A stretch of DNA of 64,000 nt from Chloroflexota bacterium (GTDB lineage Bacteria > Chloroflexota > Dehalococcoidia > Lucifugimonadales > JACPCL1): positions 41,710 through 105,709 of the forward strand of contig JACPCL010000030.1 of NCBI GenBank assembly GCA_016179765.1, written 5' to 3'. This document shows, piece by piece, positions 18,468 to 27,775 of this stretch. A program made the translations under genes and the position numbers. Numbering within the stretch: the stretch's first letter is position 1; each line of letters starts with the position of its first letter. The notes below the pieces were generated by a model, which saw only the letters and a program-made list of their open reading frames with translations, was not told the DNA's origin and made no database searches.

Positions 18468-19058
18468 CTAAACCGTCGCCCCCTCAACCATTGCTGCCAG
18501 TGGCTGGTCAGTTGCCGCCACCGGAGGCGCAGGCGGCTCCACCAACGGGGCCTGCGCGATGCTCTGGCCAGCCCCGGGTGGGGCCAGGAGCTTCATGTCC
18601 CGCAGGGCAGCCAGGGTGGCCCACACCACGTTAATTGGGTTCTGGCTCTTGAAAGACTTGGCCACCACATCCTTCACGCCCGCCAACTCCAGCACCGCGC
18701 GCATGGAGGAGCCGGCGATGATGCCCGTGCCCTGGGGCGCAGGCTTGAGGAGCACATGGGCCGCGCCGAAGTGGGCCTCCACCTGGTGCGGCACGGTGCT
18801 CCCTTTGAGAGGGAAGGTGATTAGGCTCTTCTGGGCGGTGGTGGTCCCTTTGCGCACGGCGTCCGGAATGGCGTCCGCCTTCCCCACGCCTGCGCCCACG
18901 CGCCCCGTGCCGTCACCCACCACCACCAGGGCGCGAAAGCTCATGTGCCGGCCCCCCTTCACCACTTTCGCCACGCGGCTGATATCCACCACCTTCTCAG
19001 AGGTGGCCGCCTGCTGCTGCTCAAGCTCTTCTTCCGGCTGAACTATTGGATTGACCAT
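18468..19058 (-). CDS. rpsE: Ribosomal protein uS5
   Basis: A 196-residue 30S protein involved in decoding fidelity. The double-stranded RNA-binding part has GGRHMSFRALVVVGDGTGRVG and GKADAIPDAVRKG; the C-terminal domain has APQGTGIIAGSSMRAVLELAGV. A 25-residue Glu/Gln-rich N-terminal part and a Pro/Ala-rich C-terminal tail of about 35 residues exceed the core. Its ATG overlaps the rplR stop (TAATG). Confidence 0.97.
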   Translation of the reverse strand: MVNPIVQPEEELEQQQAATSEKVVDISRVAKVVKGGRHMSFRALVVVGDGTGRVGAGVGKADAIPDAVRKGTTTAQKSLITFPLKGSTVPHQVEAHFGAAHVLLKPAPQGTGIIAGSSMRAVLELAGVKDVVAKSFKSQNPINVVWATLAALRDMKLLAPPGAGQSIAQAPLVEPPAPPVAATDQPLAAMVEGATV

Positions 19059-19426
19059 TAGAACTCCAGACCTCCCTTACGGGCGGCCTCGGCCAGGGCC
19101 TTCACCCGGCCATGGTACCGGTTACCACCCCGGTCAAAGACCACCTGGTGGACGCCAGCTTCCGTAGCCTTGCGAGCGATCTCCGCTCCCACCAGCCGGG
19201 CCTCATCCGTCTTGGTTGCTTTCGCATCGCCCTCGGCCTTGGGCAGCTTCAGGCTCGTGGCCGCGGCCAGCGTTCGGCCAGCGCCATCGTCAATCACCTG
19301 GGCGTAGATCTCCTTGATGCTGCGGAACACACTGAGGCGAGGCCGTGTTGTGGTACCCTCCACGCGCTTGCGCACACGGAGGTGACGGGAGCGTCGCCGC
19401 TCTCCCTTTGTATTCAGGCGTGCCAT
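19058..19426 (-). CDS. rplR: Ribosomal protein uL18
   Basis: A 122-residue 5S rRNA-binding protein. [20 protein letters not shown] and the C-terminal [26 protein letters not shown] are diagnostic. Start and stop overlap its neighbours rplF and rpsE by a few bases, so the block is translationally coupled. Confidence 0.97.
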   Translation of the reverse strand: MARLNTKGERRRSRHLRVRKRVEGTTTRPRLSVFRSIKEIYAQVIDDGAGRTLAAATSLKLPKAEGDAKATKTDEARLVGAEIARKATEAGVHQVVFDRGGNRYHGRVKALAEAARKGGLEF

Positions 19427-19974
19427 TACCTGGTACTCCTGCTGGCGCTCTTGCCAGCCTTCCTGCGCACTAGCTCTCCGGCATACCGGATCCCCTTGCC
19501 GGTGTACACGTTGGGCGGGCGGATGGCCCGGATGCGCGCCGCGGTCTCCCCCACCTTCTGCTTGTCCGTACCCATAACGCTGACCCGGGTGTTGGCCTCC
19601 ACCGCGAAGGAGACCCCCTCCAGTGGCTCCACCACTACGGAGTGGGAAAATCCCACCGTGAGGCTCAGGTTCTTGCCCGCTCCCTGGGCTCGGTAACCTA
19701 CTCCCACCAGCTCCAGGTTTTTCTGGAACCCTGCGGTCACGCCGGTCACCATATTGGCGACTAACGTGCGGGTGAGGCCGTGCAGGGCCTTGTGCCGCTT
19801 TTCGTCGGAAGGGCGAGTCACGATGACCACCCCGTCCTGCACCGCAACGGAGAGGTCCTCACTGACTTCCTGGCTCAGGGTCCCCTTAGGGCCTTTCACC
19901 GTCACTATGTGTTCCTGAACGGTCACCGTCACGCCCTGGGGTAGAGGTATGGGTTGCTTGCCGATCCTGGACAT
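19426..19974 (-). CDS. rplF: Ribosomal protein uL6
   Basis: A 182-residue protein with two copies of the uL6 fold, near the factor-binding site. [15 protein letters not shown] opens it and the C-terminal [20 protein letters not shown] is diagnostic. The ATG at 19974 matches the family; an extension to 20034 has no support. Confidence 0.97.
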   Translation of the reverse strand: MSRIGKQPIPLPQGVTVTVQEHIVTVKGPKGTLSQEVSEDLSVAVQDGVVIVTRPSDEKRHKALHGLTRTLVANMVTGVTAGFQKNLELVGVGYRAQGAGKNLSLTVGFSHSVVVEPLEGVSFAVEANTRVSVMGTDKQKVGETAARIRAIRPPNVYTGKGIRYAGELVRRKAGKSASRSTR

Positions 19975-19981
19975 GTTTGCC

Positions 19982-20380
19982 TCACCAAATATAGCACAGA
20001 AGCTCGCCGCCAATGCCCCGGCGCCACGCTTCACGGCCCGTGAGAATCCCCTGGGAAGTGGACAGCACCGAGATGCCGCGCCCTCCGTAGAAGCGGGGCA
20101 GGTCCTTCTTGTCCACGTAGATGCGCAGCCCAGGCTTGCTCATGCGCCGCAGCCCGCCAATATGGGGCTGATTCTTCTCGTTGTAGCGCAGGCGGACGCG
20201 CAACATCTCGCGGACGCCTTCCTGGGCCGCCTGGTAGTCGGCGATGTACCCTTCCGACTTCAAGAGCTCCAGAACGGCCTTCTTCAGCTTTGAGGAAGGC
20301 ACCGATACCACGTCCCGTCGCACGCCCTGAGCGTTGCGGATACGCGTCAGCATGTCTGCAATGGGGTCAGACTGGGTCAT
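19982..20380 (-). CDS. rpsH: Ribosomal protein uS8
   Basis: A 132-residue primary 16S-binding protein. DPIADMLTRIRNAQ near the start and GISVLSTSQGILTGREAWRRGIGGELLCYIW at the end identify it. In E. coli its homologue represses the spc operon; no such site was identified here. The ATG at 20380 was chosen over an upstream extension that overlaps rpsN. Confidence 0.97.
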   Translation of the reverse strand: MTQSDPIADMLTRIRNAQGVRRDVVSVPSSKLKKAVLELLKSEGYIADYQAAQEGVREMLRVRLRYNEKNQPHIGGLRRMSKPGLRIYVDKKDLPRFYGGRGISVLSTSQGILTGREAWRRGIGGELLCYIW

Positions 20381-20388
20381 CGTCTCAC

Positions 20389-20574
20389 CTACCAACTCGC
20401 CTTGCGCACTCCGGGCAACTCGCCCCGCAGGGCCAAGGTCCGGAAGCATATTCTACACAGCCCCACGTGCCGGATGTAGGCGCGGGGCTTCCCGCACAGG
20501 TTGCACCGGTTGTGGAACTGCACCGCATACTTGGGCGGCTTCTTCCACTTGACAATCTTCGCCTCTTTAGCCAT
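20389..20574 (-). CDS. rpsN: Ribosomal protein uS14, zinc-binding short form
   Basis: A 61-residue type Z uS14 with a CxxC-x12-CxxC zinc site: Cys24, Cys27, Cys40 and Cys43 ([11 protein letters not shown] and GLCRICFR). Fits the spc operon position between rplE and rpsH. Confidence 0.96.
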   Translation of the reverse strand: MAKEAKIVKWKKPPKYAVQFHNRCNLCGKPRAYIRHVGLCRICFRTLALRGELPGVRKASW

Positions 20575-20639
20575 AGCTATCCTTTATCCACGGATATCTG
20601 CACCTCAAGGAGCCTTTCCTTCCCTCCCTGCCTCTTCCC

Positions 20640-20775
20640 TTCGGTTTCTCCATTGGCATCCCTTCACGCCGTTCAGGGCTTCGGCGGCTGCGGCTCACTC
20701 AGGGCAAGCTCTTTTCAGGAAAGGGGTAAATCTTGTTTCTGGGGGACACCCCCATCCGCCTACGGCGGACCGCCA
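20640..20775. repeat. Partial MITE-like repeat inside the spc operon
   Basis: The 215-base gap between rpsN and rplE has no gene. It contains a degraded stretch with GGGGGACACCCCC followed by ATCCGCCTACGGCGGA, sequences also found inside the elements near 31970, 48210, 52370 and 53210. The insertion splits two genes that are normally adjacent. Confidence 0.55.
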
Positions 20776-20789
20776 AAGAGCTGCTCCTC

Positions 20790-21632
20790 CTACGCCTTCG
20801 CAAAAGGCATCCCCAGCAGCTCCAGGAGCCGGAAGGCCTCCCGGTCGCTCCTGGCCGTGGTCACAATGGTAACCTGGAAACCCCGGATCCGGTCAATCTT
20901 GCTGTAATCAATCTCCGGGAAAATCACCTGCTCTCTAATGCTCAAGGAGTAGTTACCCCGTCCGTCAAAGCTGCCCCTGGGCACCCCTCGAAAGTCCCGA
21001 ATACGAGGCAGGGCCGCGTTCAGCAGACGGTCCATGAACTCGTACATGCGGCGGGAGCGTAAGGTGACCATGGTACCGATGCTCATCCCCTCACGTAACT
21101 TAAAGTTGGCGATGGACTTCTTGGCCTTGGTCACCACCGGCTTCTGTCCGGCAATCGTTGCCAGCATCTGGCTGACGTTGTCAATGGCGTTGGCGTTGGT
21201 CAGCGCCTCTCCCAGGCCAACGTTCAGCACCACCTTCTCCAGGCGCGGCGCCTGGAGGGGTACCCGGTAGCTGAACTCCGCCATCAGCTTAGGACCTATC
21301 TCCTCCCGGTACCGCTTCAGCAGGCGCGGCGTGGGAAGGGGCCCCGCCGGTGTGGACTGCGAAGCCGCCTGAGCAGGGGCAGGAGGACCACTACCGCGAC
21401 GGCCCTGCCCACCGCCCCCTGCACCCTGGCTTCGCGAACCACTCGGGCGCCCCTGGCCCTGGGGCTGACCTCCGCCCTCTTGGCCCCTTTGGCGGGCGGG
21501 CCGGGGCTGTGGCTGGCCTTCCTGGCGAGCCTCACCCTGTGGCTGGCCCTCCTGCCTTGGCGGCTGTCTGCCCTGCCGGCGTTGCTCCCGTGGTGGAGCC
21601 TCGCCCTCTACAGGTCTATCATTTCCTTGCAT
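20790..21632 (-). CDS. rplE: Ribosomal protein uL5 with a long disordered N-terminal extension
   Basis: A 280-residue protein of which the last ~178 residues are ordinary uL5, the 5S rRNA-binding protein: [62 protein letters not shown]. About 100 residues of Gln/Gly/Arg/Pro-rich low-complexity sequence precede it ([20 protein letters not shown] is a sample). No ATG, GTG or TTG codon lies in frame between the core and the start region, so the extension must be translated if uL5 is made. ATG 21632 overlaps the rplX end by 25 bases; GTG 21641 with AAGGTGAGG upstream is an alternative start. The core alone is normal length. Confidence 0.93.
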   Translation of the reverse strand: MQGNDRPVEGEAPPREQRRQGRQPPRQEGQPQGEARQEGQPQPRPARQRGQEGGGQPQGQGRPSGSRSQGAGGGGQGRRGSGPPAPAQAASQSTPAGPLPTPRLLKRYREEIGPKLMAEFSYRVPLQAPRLEKVVLNVGLGEALTNANAIDNVSQMLATIAGQKPVVTKAKKSIANFKLREGMSIGTMVTLRSRRMYEFMDRLLNAALPRIRDFRGVPRGSFDGRGNYSLSIREQVIFPEIDYSKIDRIRGFQVTIVTTARSDREAFRLLELLGMPFAKA

Positions 21633-21922
21633 TTCCTGCACATCCTCACCTTTCGTCCGTCTTCCAGAGTGTGGTAGCCCACACGCACGCCCTTGTTGCA
21701 GCGTGGGCACACCAGCATCACCTTGGCAAGGGGCATGGGCGCCTCCTTCTGGATGATACCCGCCTGTCGCATCATGGCCGTGGGCTTTTGGTGGCGCTTG
21801 ACCATATTCAAACCCTCCACCACCACCCGGCTCTCCTTGGACAGCACCAACTGCACCTTGCCTTGCTTGCTGCGGTCCCTGCCAGTGATGACCACAACCG
21901 TATCGTTCTGGCGCACGCGCAT
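21608..21922 (-). CDS. rplX: Ribosomal protein uL24
   Basis: A 104-residue assembly initiator of the 50S subunit. KOW motif: [22 protein letters not shown]. It ends with an extra ribbon-like pair of CxxC motifs (CPRCNKG and CRKCKE) that could bind zinc, seen in some uL24 proteins. Start ATG 21922 is one base from the rplN stop. Its last codons overlap rplE. Confidence 0.96.
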   Translation of the reverse strand: MRVRQNDTVVVITGRDRSKQGKVQLVLSKESRVVVEGLNMVKRHQKPTAMMRQAGIIQKEAPMPLAKVMLVCPRCNKGVRVGYHTLEDGRKVRMCRKCKEMIDL

Positions 21923-21923
21923 G

Positions 21924-22292
21924 TTACAGCACCTCCGGCGCCAACGATACGATGCGCATATAGTTCTTCTCCCGCAGCTCCCGAGCCACGGGGCCAAAGA
22001 TGCGGGTACCCCTGGGGGTGTTGGCCTCGCTCAGGATGACAGCGGCGTTGTCGTCAAAGCGAATGTAAGAGCCGTCAGCACGACGATATGGGTGGTTGAC
22101 ACGCACAACCACCGCCCTTACCACCGTACCCTTTTTCACCGCTCCGTTGGGGATGGCCTCCTTCACCGCCGCAACGATGACGTCGCCAATGGAGGCGTAG
22201 CGGCGCTTGCTGCCTCCTAGAACGTTGATGCACATGATGACCCGTGCGCCAGAATTATCGGCCACGGTCAGTCTGGTGTAGGTCTGTATCAC
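21924..22292 (-). CDS. rplN: Ribosomal protein uL14
   Basis: A 122-residue protein at the subunit interface. [25 protein letters not shown] start, [19 protein letters not shown] and the ending IVSLAPEVL are diagnostic. Normal length. Upstream, an 85-base gap holds a C/G-rich palindrome next to the rpsQ stop. Confidence 0.97.
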   Translation of the reverse strand: MIQTYTRLTVADNSGARVIMCINVLGGSKRRYASIGDVIVAAVKEAIPNGAVKKGTVVRAVVVRVNHPYRRADGSYIRFDDNAAVILSEANTPRGTRIFGPVARELREKNYMRIVSLAPEVL

Positions 22293-22329
22293 TTCGTTGC
22301 TCCCTTGCCGTTACGGAAAGAAGACTCCC

Positions 22330-22377
22330 CAAGTCCATTCCTTTCCCCTTCCCCTTTCGGGAAGGGGACCGAGGGGG
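22330..22377. repeat. Post-stop palindrome after rpsQ
   Basis: CCCCTTCCCC-tttc-GGGAAGGGG arms with tail CCGAGGGGGTTAGGT that abuts the rpsQ stop codon. In rpsQ orientation it reads stop-ACCTAACCCCC-palindrome, the same order as after the MacB permease, rplQ, lon and others. Confidence 0.7.
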
Positions 22378-22734
22378 TTAGGTAATCTCTTGCGCCTCCA
22401 GGGCGGGGTCCACTCCTTGCGTCACGGGCGACAGCGCCCTTATCTCCGGGGCGCCAATCTCCGCAGGCTTCACCTCCGGTGCCTCGCCCCGCTTAACGAT
22501 CTCCATCACGCGCCATCGCTTGGTCTTGGACAGGGGGTGCGTCTCAACGATGCGCACCACATCGCCCAGCTTGCACTCGGCCTCCTCGTCGTGGGCATAG
22601 AACTTGCTGATGCGTCGCATGGCCTTACCGTAAAGGAGATGCTTCTGCCGCCAGACTACCGACACCACTACCGTCTTTTGCATCTTGACGCTGACCACCG
22701 TGCCTGTGCGACTCTTCTGTGTGGCTGTGCTCAT
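22378..22734 (-). CDS. rpsQ: Ribosomal protein uS17 with C-terminal extension
   Basis: A 118-residue 16S-binding OB-fold protein. The core (TGTVVSVKMQKTVVVSV, GDVVRIVETHPLSKTKRWRV) ends near residue 82. About 35 residues of Glu/Pro/Ala-rich tail follow, absent from short uS17 proteins. Overlaps the rpmC stop by 4 bases. Confidence 0.96.
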   Translation of the reverse strand: MSTATQKSRTGTVVSVKMQKTVVVSVVWRQKHLLYGKAMRRISKFYAHDEEAECKLGDVVRIVETHPLSKTKRWRVMEIVKRGEAPEVKPAEIGAPEIRALSPVTQGVDPALEAQEIT

Positions 22735-22934
22735 CTCTGCTGCTCCAGCAGCTCCCTCTCCCGCAGCACCGTCTTCAGTTGCGCCACCTTCTTGCGCACC
22801 TTGCTTGCCTGGGACGTGTCGCTGAGCTGGCGGGTGGCTAGGCGGAAGCGCACGCTCAGCGCCTCCTTATAGGCCGCCTCCAGCTCCTTCTTCAGGTCCT
22901 CCTGGGAGAGTGCCCTCACCTCATGTATACGCAT
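22731..22934 (-). CDS. rpmC: Ribosomal protein uL29
   Basis: A 67-residue helical hairpin protein at the tunnel exit, where trigger factor and SRP dock. EVRALSQEDLKKELEAAYKEAL is typical. The ATG at 22934 follows GGAAAGAGG. The longer open frame to 23102 overlaps rplP and is rejected. Confidence 0.95.
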   Translation of the reverse strand: MRIHEVRALSQEDLKKELEAAYKEALSVRFRLATRQLSDTSQASKVRKKVAQLKTVLRERELLEQQR

Positions 22935-23011
22935 GTCCTCTTTCCAGTACACTGCTAGCTCAGACTCACGGGTTGTCCTGGTTGCCTGGGGACTTCCTCC
23001 GGACCACACCC

Positions 23012-23452
23012 TTACTCCTCCACCGAGGCTGCGGCAGCGGAGAGCATACCCTCCCGCTTCACCGTGCGCATCGGGATAGGCAGCTTCTGTGAGGCCAGCC
23101 ACAAGGCGTCCTTGGCCACATCTTCAGGCACACCCCCCACCTCAAAGAGGATGCGTCCCGCCCTCACCACCGCCACCCAGTGGTCTGTACCACCCTTGCC
23201 GCCGCCCTGGCGAGTCTCCGCTGCCTTCTGGGTCACCGGCTTATCGGGAAATACCCGGATCCACACCTGCCCACCACGGCGAAACCTGCGGGTAATGGCA
23301 CGGCGCGCCGCCTCTATCTGGCGCGCGGTGATCCAGGCCGGCTCCAGCGCCTTGAGGCCATAGTCCCCAAAGGCCACGGAGCTGCCCGCCGACTGTCCCC
23401 CGCGGTTACCCCGCATCATCTTGCGAAACTTAACTCTACGCGGTTGCAGCAT
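23012..23452 (-). CDS. rplP: Ribosomal protein uL16
   Basis: A 146-residue protein near the A-site tRNA elbow. [19 protein letters not shown] is diagnostic; [16 protein letters not shown] and [22 protein letters not shown] follow. The ATG at 23452 is inside the rpsC end, so the genes overlap by 17 bases. Confidence 0.97.
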   Translation of the reverse strand: MLQPRRVKFRKMMRGNRGGQSAGSSVAFGDYGLKALEPAWITARQIEAARRAITRRFRRGGQVWIRVFPDKPVTQKAAETRQGGGKGGTDHWVAVVRAGRILFEVGGVPEDVAKDALWLASQKLPIPMRTVKREGMLSAAAASVEE

Positions 23453-24167
23453 TGTCGCTGCCTCCTTCACCCACCGCTTCCGTAGCTGCCAGGGTCACTT
23501 CAATGGTCCCCAGCTCCTCCGCTTCCTCCCTATGCTTGGGGAAGATGTCCCCCTTGTACAGCCAGACCTTCACCCCAACACGCCCCATCATCGTGGCCGC
23601 CTCGGCCAGGCCATAGTCAATGTCCGCCCGTAGCGTGTGCAAGGGCACGCGGCCCACCATCACCTTCTCCGTGCGGGCGATCTCCGCCCCCCCCAGCCTG
23701 CCAGAGCAGACAATCTTGATGCCCTTTGCACCCGACTGCATGGCCCGGGTCACCGCCTGACGCATCGCGCGGCGGAAGGCGATGCGCCGTTGAAGCTGGT
23801 CCGCCACGCTGCGAGCCACCAGAAAGGCATCCAACTCCGCCTGGCGTATCTCCTGCACGTTCACCCGGGAGCGTTTGCCCGTCAGCGCTTCCAGCTCATG
23901 CCGGAGCTCATCTATGCGCTGCCCGCCCCGGCCTATCACAATGCCCGGCCGGGAGGTATGCAGCGTAATGACAAGGTCGTTGCTGCTCCGCTCTATCTTC
24001 ACGTGGGAGATGCCAGCATCCGGGTACCTGCCCAGAATGGACTTGCGGATGGCCAAGTCCTCCAGTACCCACTGCTTGTACACCTCACTCTTGGGGGCGA
24101 ACCAGGTCGCCTCCCAATCGCGAATAATCCCCAACCTGAACCCAGCAGGATGCGTCTTCTGCCCCAC
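23436..24167 (-). CDS. rpsC: Ribosomal protein uS3
   Basis: A 243-residue protein at the mRNA entry channel. [14 protein letters not shown] start, KH domain with [15 protein letters not shown], and [21 protein letters not shown]-terminal tail slightly extended with Glu/Ala-rich residues. One base follows the rplV stop. Confidence 0.97.
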   Translation of the reverse strand: MGQKTHPAGFRLGIIRDWEATWFAPKSEVYKQWVLEDLAIRKSILGRYPDAGISHVKIERSSNDLVITLHTSRPGIVIGRGGQRIDELRHELEALTGKRSRVNVQEIRQAELDAFLVARSVADQLQRRIAFRRAMRQAVTRAMQSGAKGIKIVCSGRLGGAEIARTEKVMVGRVPLHTLRADIDYGLAEAATMMGRVGVKVWLYKGDIFPKHREEAEELGTIEVTLAATEAVGEGGSDNAATA

Positions 24168-24503
24168 CTATGCCTCCTGATCCACTACGACGGTAATACG
24201 GCTGGAGCGTTTGTTCACTTTCCCAGCCCGGCCCCTGGCCCGCGGCATGAACCGCTTCGCCGTGGGGCCTTCGTTGGCATAAATGGCGACGATCACCAGC
24301 CCGTCCGGGTCCATGAGCAGGTTGTTCTCGGCGTTGGCCGCCGCCGACTTTACCACCTTGGCAATCTCCTGGCCCGAGGGCGTGGGGGAGAAGCGCAAAA
24401 TGTCCATAGCCTCGCGTACGGGCTTGCCGCGCACCTGGCTCACCACCCACTTCAGCTTCTTGGAGGAGATGGTTACGTTCTTGGCAGTCGCTTGAACAGC
24501 CAT
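24168..24503 (-). CDS. rplV: Ribosomal protein uL22
   Basis: A 111-residue protein whose loop lines the peptide tunnel. LKWVVSQVRGKPVREAMDIL, NAENNLLMDPDGLVI and FMPRARGRAGKVNKRSSRI mark it. Normal length. S10 operon position between rpsS and rpsC. Confidence 0.97.
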   Translation of the reverse strand: MAVQATAKNVTISSKKLKWVVSQVRGKPVREAMDILRFSPTPSGQEIAKVVKSAAANAENNLLMDPDGLVIVAIYANEGPTAKRFMPRARGRAGKVNKRSSRITVVVDQEA

Positions 24504-24506
24504 GGC

Positions 24507-24794
24507 CTACCGCCTCACCTGTGTTGTCCTTTCCGACTTAGAGCCGTGGCCCCGGAAGGTGCGGGTAGCGGCGAACTCTCCAAGCCGGTGGCCCACCATG
24601 TTCTCGGTAAGAAACAGCGGCACGTGCCGACGCCCATCGTGCACCGCAATCGTCATCCCCACCATGTCCGGCATGATCATAGAGGCCCGGGACCAGGTGC
24701 GGATCACCACGCGCGCGCTGCTGCGCTTGGCCGCCTCTATCTTCTTCGCCAGCTTCTCATGAACGTACGGGCCCTTTTTGATAGAACGGGACAT
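24507..24794 (-). CDS. rpsS: Ribosomal protein uS19
   Basis: A 95-residue 30S head protein. [15 protein letters not shown] start, [17 protein letters not shown], and [16 protein letters not shown] identify it. Normal length. Confidence 0.97.
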   Translation of the reverse strand: MSRSIKKGPYVHEKLAKKIEAAKRSSARVVIRTWSRASMIMPDMVGMTIAVHDGRRHVPLFLTENMVGHRLGEFAATRTFRGHGSKSERTTQVRR

Positions 24795-24801
24795 AGCTCG
24801 C

Positions 24802-25632
24802 CTACTTCTGTTTCCTGTGCCGCACGATCATGTTGTCCGTGCGCTTGTTGTTGCGGGTCTTCATGCCCAACGCTGGTTTGCCCCAAGGAGTCTTCGGCCC
24901 AGGCATGCCAATGGGAGAGCGTCCCTCGCCGCCGCCGTGGGGATGGTTCCTAGGGGTCATGGCAGAGCCCCGCACTTGGGGCCGCCAGCCCTTGTTGCGG
25001 ATGCGTCCAGCTTTACCAGATTTTTCGTTCTTATGGTCCAGGTTTCCAAGCTGGCCAATGGTGGCCATGCACCGGCTGAGGAACCGCCGCACCTCTCCAG
25101 AGGGCAGGCGAATCAGCGTGTACTCCTCCTCCCGGGCCAGCACCTGGGCAGCGCCGCCGGCGCTCCGCACAATCTGCCCACCCTGGCCGGGGTGCATCTC
25201 CAGGTTGTGTACCATGGTGCCCGTGGGGATGTTGACCAAGGGCAACGCGTTGCCAACCTTGATCTCGGCGTCGGGGCCGGACTCCACCCTGTCACCCACC
25301 TTCATGCCGCTGGGCATCAGGATGTACCGCTTGTCGCCATCCGCGTACTGGACCAGGGCGATGCGCACCGAGCGATTAGGGTCATACTCCACCGTCATCA
25401 GCTTGCCGGGCACGCCAGGCTTGTTGCGCTTGAAATCAATGACGCGGTAGGCCCGCTTGGACCCTCCGCCGCGATGCCGCGTGGTGATCTTCCCCCGGAA
25501 GTTGCGACCAGCGTGCCGCTTCAGATGCACCGTAAGGGAGCGCTCCGAGGTGTCCCGAGTGATCTCCTCAAAGGTGGGCAGCACCGCCCCACGTCGCGAG
25601 GGGGTTATGGGCGTAAAGCTCTTCAGCGGCAT
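24802..25632 (-). CDS. rplB: Ribosomal protein uL2
   Basis: A 276-residue protein needed for peptidyl transfer and subunit joining. [19 protein letters not shown] and the C-terminal [19 protein letters not shown] (conserved His near residue 230) are diagnostic. Normal length. Confidence 0.98.
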   Translation of the reverse strand: MPLKSFTPITPSRRGAVLPTFEEITRDTSERSLTVHLKRHAGRNFRGKITTRHRGGGSKRAYRVIDFKRNKPGVPGKLMTVEYDPNRSVRIALVQYADGDKRYILMPSGMKVGDRVESGPDAEIKVGNALPLVNIPTGTMVHNLEMHPGQGGQIVRSAGGAAQVLAREEEYTLIRLPSGEVRRFLSRCMATIGQLGNLDHKNEKSGKAGRIRNKGWRPQVRGSAMTPRNHPHGGGEGRSPIGMPGPKTPWGKPALGMKTRNNKRTDNMIVRHRKQK

Positions 25633-25634
25633 AC

Positions 25635-25919
25635 CTAGGCTCCCTCAAAAATCTGGATACGGTCCCCAGATTGCACGGTCACGATGGCCTTCTTGGTGTC
25701 CCGTGTGCGGGACACCCGGCGGCCAAAGCGCTTCAGCTTGCCGCGGTTCATCAGCATGTTCACGTCCAGCACCCTGACGTTGTACGCCATCTGGACAGCC
25801 TGCTTCACCAGCGTCTTCGTCGCCTTGGGGGTGACCTCAAAAACGTACTTGTCTCGCTCTTGCAAAAGCGTGCTCTTCTCGGTCACCACAGGGCGCACCA
25901 GCACTTCCATGTGATGCAT
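25635..25919 (-). CDS. rplW: Ribosomal protein uL23
   Basis: A 94-residue tunnel-exit protein. [24 protein letters not shown] and [16 protein letters not shown] are typical. GGAGG six bases upstream supports the first ATG at 25919 rather than the second at 25910. Confidence 0.96.
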   Translation of the reverse strand: MHHMEVLVRPVVTEKSTLLQERDKYVFEVTPKATKTLVKQAVQMAYNVRVLDVNMLMNRGKLKRFGRRVSRTRDTKKAIVTVQSGDRIQIFEGA

Positions 25920-25920
25920 C

Positions 25921-26583
25921 CTACCCCTCCCCTCCCACCACAGCCGCCTTCTTACTGGCGGGCTTGGCCCACAGCGCCTCCGCCCTTCGCACAGCGTCCA
26001 CCGTCATCACCAGGCGGTCATGGTTCAGCAGGTCTGCCACGTTGATGTCTGTGGCTGGCAGGGTCTTCACCCTCTCCAGGTTCCGCGCCGCAAGCACCAC
26101 GTTGGCGTCCTTTTGCGGTGTCACCACCAGCACGCTGGACGTTACCTTCAGCGCCTGCAGGATGCCCTTTATCTCTTTGGTCTTGGCCTCCGCCAGGTCC
26201 AGGCTCTGCACCACCGTCAGCCGCTCCCCCTGGGCCTTATCCGTCAGCAGGCAGCGGATGGCCTGTCGACGCATCTTCTTGGGCATACGCTGGCGATAGC
26301 TGCGGGGATGAGGGCCGAACACCACGCCGCCATGCCGCCACTGGGGCGCGCGGATGGACCCCTGGCGTGACTTCCCCGAGTGCTTCTGCGGGCGCGGCTT
26401 GATGCCGCCGCCGGACACCTCGGCCCGTGTCTTGGTGTCCGACGTGCCCTGCCGCCGGTTGGCCAGTTGGCGCACCAGCGCCTGGTGCACCACCGCCGTG
26501 TGCATGGGCACGTTGAACAGGAGGTCGCTGACCTCTACCGTCCCAACGGTTGCCCCTTTGGTATCGTAGACGGGGAGTTGCAT
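25921..26583 (-). CDS. rplD: Ribosomal protein uL4
   Basis: A 220-residue protein with a long loop into the peptide tunnel (RRQGTSDTKTRAEVSGGGIKP, KSRQGSIRAPQWRHGGVVFGP). E. coli uL4 represses the S10 operon; no attenuator was recognised here. Normal length. Confidence 0.97.
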   Translation of the reverse strand: MQLPVYDTKGATVGTVEVSDLLFNVPMHTAVVHQALVRQLANRRQGTSDTKTRAEVSGGGIKPRPQKHSGKSRQGSIRAPQWRHGGVVFGPHPRSYRQRMPKKMRRQAIRCLLTDKAQGERLTVVQSLDLAEAKTKEIKGILQALKVTSSVLVVTPQKDANVVLAARNLERVKTLPATDINVADLLNHDRLVMTVDAVRRAEALWAKPASKKAAVVGGEG

Positions 26584-26598
26584 CGTCGCTTCTCTTCC

Positions 26599-27246
26599 CT
26601 AGGGTTTGGCCTGCCCTTGCCGCAGCGCCTTCTTGGCATGGCGCAGGGTGACTATCCCCAGGTTAGCCCCGGGGACCGCGCCCCGCAGGAGCATCAGGTT
26701 ACGCTCCAGGTCCACGCGCACCACCCGCAGGTTGCGCGCCGTCACCCGGTCCACGCCATAGTGCCCGGCCATGCGCATGCCCTTGGTGACCTTCCCCATG
26801 TGCGTGCCCGCTCCAATGGCCCCAGGGGCCCGGTGCCGGTCCGACTGCCCGTGGGTCTTGGGGCCGCCCCTGAAGCCGTGACGCCTCACCACGCCGCTAA
26901 AGCCACGGCCTTTGGTGATGCCCGTGACGTCTACCAGGTCGCCCGCCTTGAACAGAGAGGCGTCCACCCTCTGGCCCACCTGCGCCTCGCCCATGTCCCT
27001 GGCGGGAAACTCCCGCAGATGCAAGAACTTGCCCCCTGCGCTCTTCACATGGCCCTCCTCCGGCTTGCTCAAACGCTTGGCCTCGCCAAAGCCTATTTGC
27101 ACGGCTTCGTAGCCATCCTTAGCCTTGGTCTTCACCTGGGTGACAACGCAAGGCCCAGCCTCCACCACGGTGACCGACTCTACCGTGCCGTCCTCCAGGA
27201 ACACTTGGGTCATGCCCAGTTTCTTGCCGAGAATTCCTATCGTCAT
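26599..27246 (-). CDS. rplC: Ribosomal protein uL3
   Basis: A 215-residue early-assembly protein. MTIGILGKKLGMTQVF start and RRHGFRGGPKTHGQSDRHRAPG, whose Gln is the methylation site in uL3 proteins. Normal length. Separated from rpsJ by a repeat-containing gap. Confidence 0.97.
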   Translation of the reverse strand: MTIGILGKKLGMTQVFLEDGTVESVTVVEAGPCVVTQVKTKAKDGYEAVQIGFGEAKRLSKPEEGHVKSAGGKFLHLREFPARDMGEAQVGQRVDASLFKAGDLVDVTGITKGRGFSGVVRRHGFRGGPKTHGQSDRHRAPGAIGAGTHMGKVTKGMRMAGHYGVDRVTARNLRVVRVDLERNLMLLRGAVPGANLGIVTLRHAKKALRQGQAKP

Positions 27247-27299
27247 CGTTGCCGCCCTCTCAAAGAGAGGCTCTCCTGATCGTCATTGCCACCAAAATA

Positions 27300-27345
27300 G
27301 CTTCCTCCCCCCTTGCGGGGGAGGACTGAGGTAGGGGGGTACACC
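27300..27345. repeat. C-rich/G-rich palindrome between rpsJ and rplC
   Basis: CTCCCCCC-ttgc-GGGGGAG palindrome with GAGGTAGGGGGG tail inside the 169-base gap between rpsJ and rplC, genes that are normally close. No gene or other signal is visible in the gap. Confidence 0.6.
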
Positions 27346-27415
27346 TCCATCAAGAGGGAAGAAACTGGGAGCCGGCCATTTTCACCCTTTAATGACAGTC
27401 TGCAAAAACACGCCC

Positions 27416-27748
27416 CTATAGCTTAATGGATATGTCAACCCCCGCCGGCATATTCAGCCGCGTCAGGGCGTCTATGGTCTTGGAGGTAGGGTTCAGAATG
27501 TCTATCACCCGTTTGTGGGTGCGAATCTCAAAGTGCTCCCGGGAGTTCTTGTCCACGTGGGGCGAGCGGATCACACAGAACCGCTTGATGCTGGTGGGCA
27601 GCGGGATTGGCCCTGCCACCTGGGCGCCGGCACGCTCCGCCGTCTCCACGATGTGGTCAGCCGACTGGTCCAGCACCCGGTGGTCAAAGGCCTTCAGCAC
27701 CACCCGTATACGCTGACGGTGCCCCGGGGCTTGCGGTTGCGTTGTCAT
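27416..27748 (-). CDS. rpsJ: Ribosomal protein uS10 (NusE)
   Basis: A 110-residue protein of the 30S head, also a transcription antitermination factor. [50 protein letters not shown] and DISIKL at the end. First gene of the S10 block, here directly after fusA with no tuf between. Confidence 0.97.
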   Translation of the reverse strand: MTTQPQAPGHRQRIRVVLKAFDHRVLDQSADHIVETAERAGAQVAGPIPLPTSIKRFCVIRSPHVDKNSREHFEIRTHKRVIDILNPTSKTIDALTRLNMPAGVDISIKL

Positions 27749-27775
27749 ACCCTGCTATCCTTCTGGCATTGGGGC

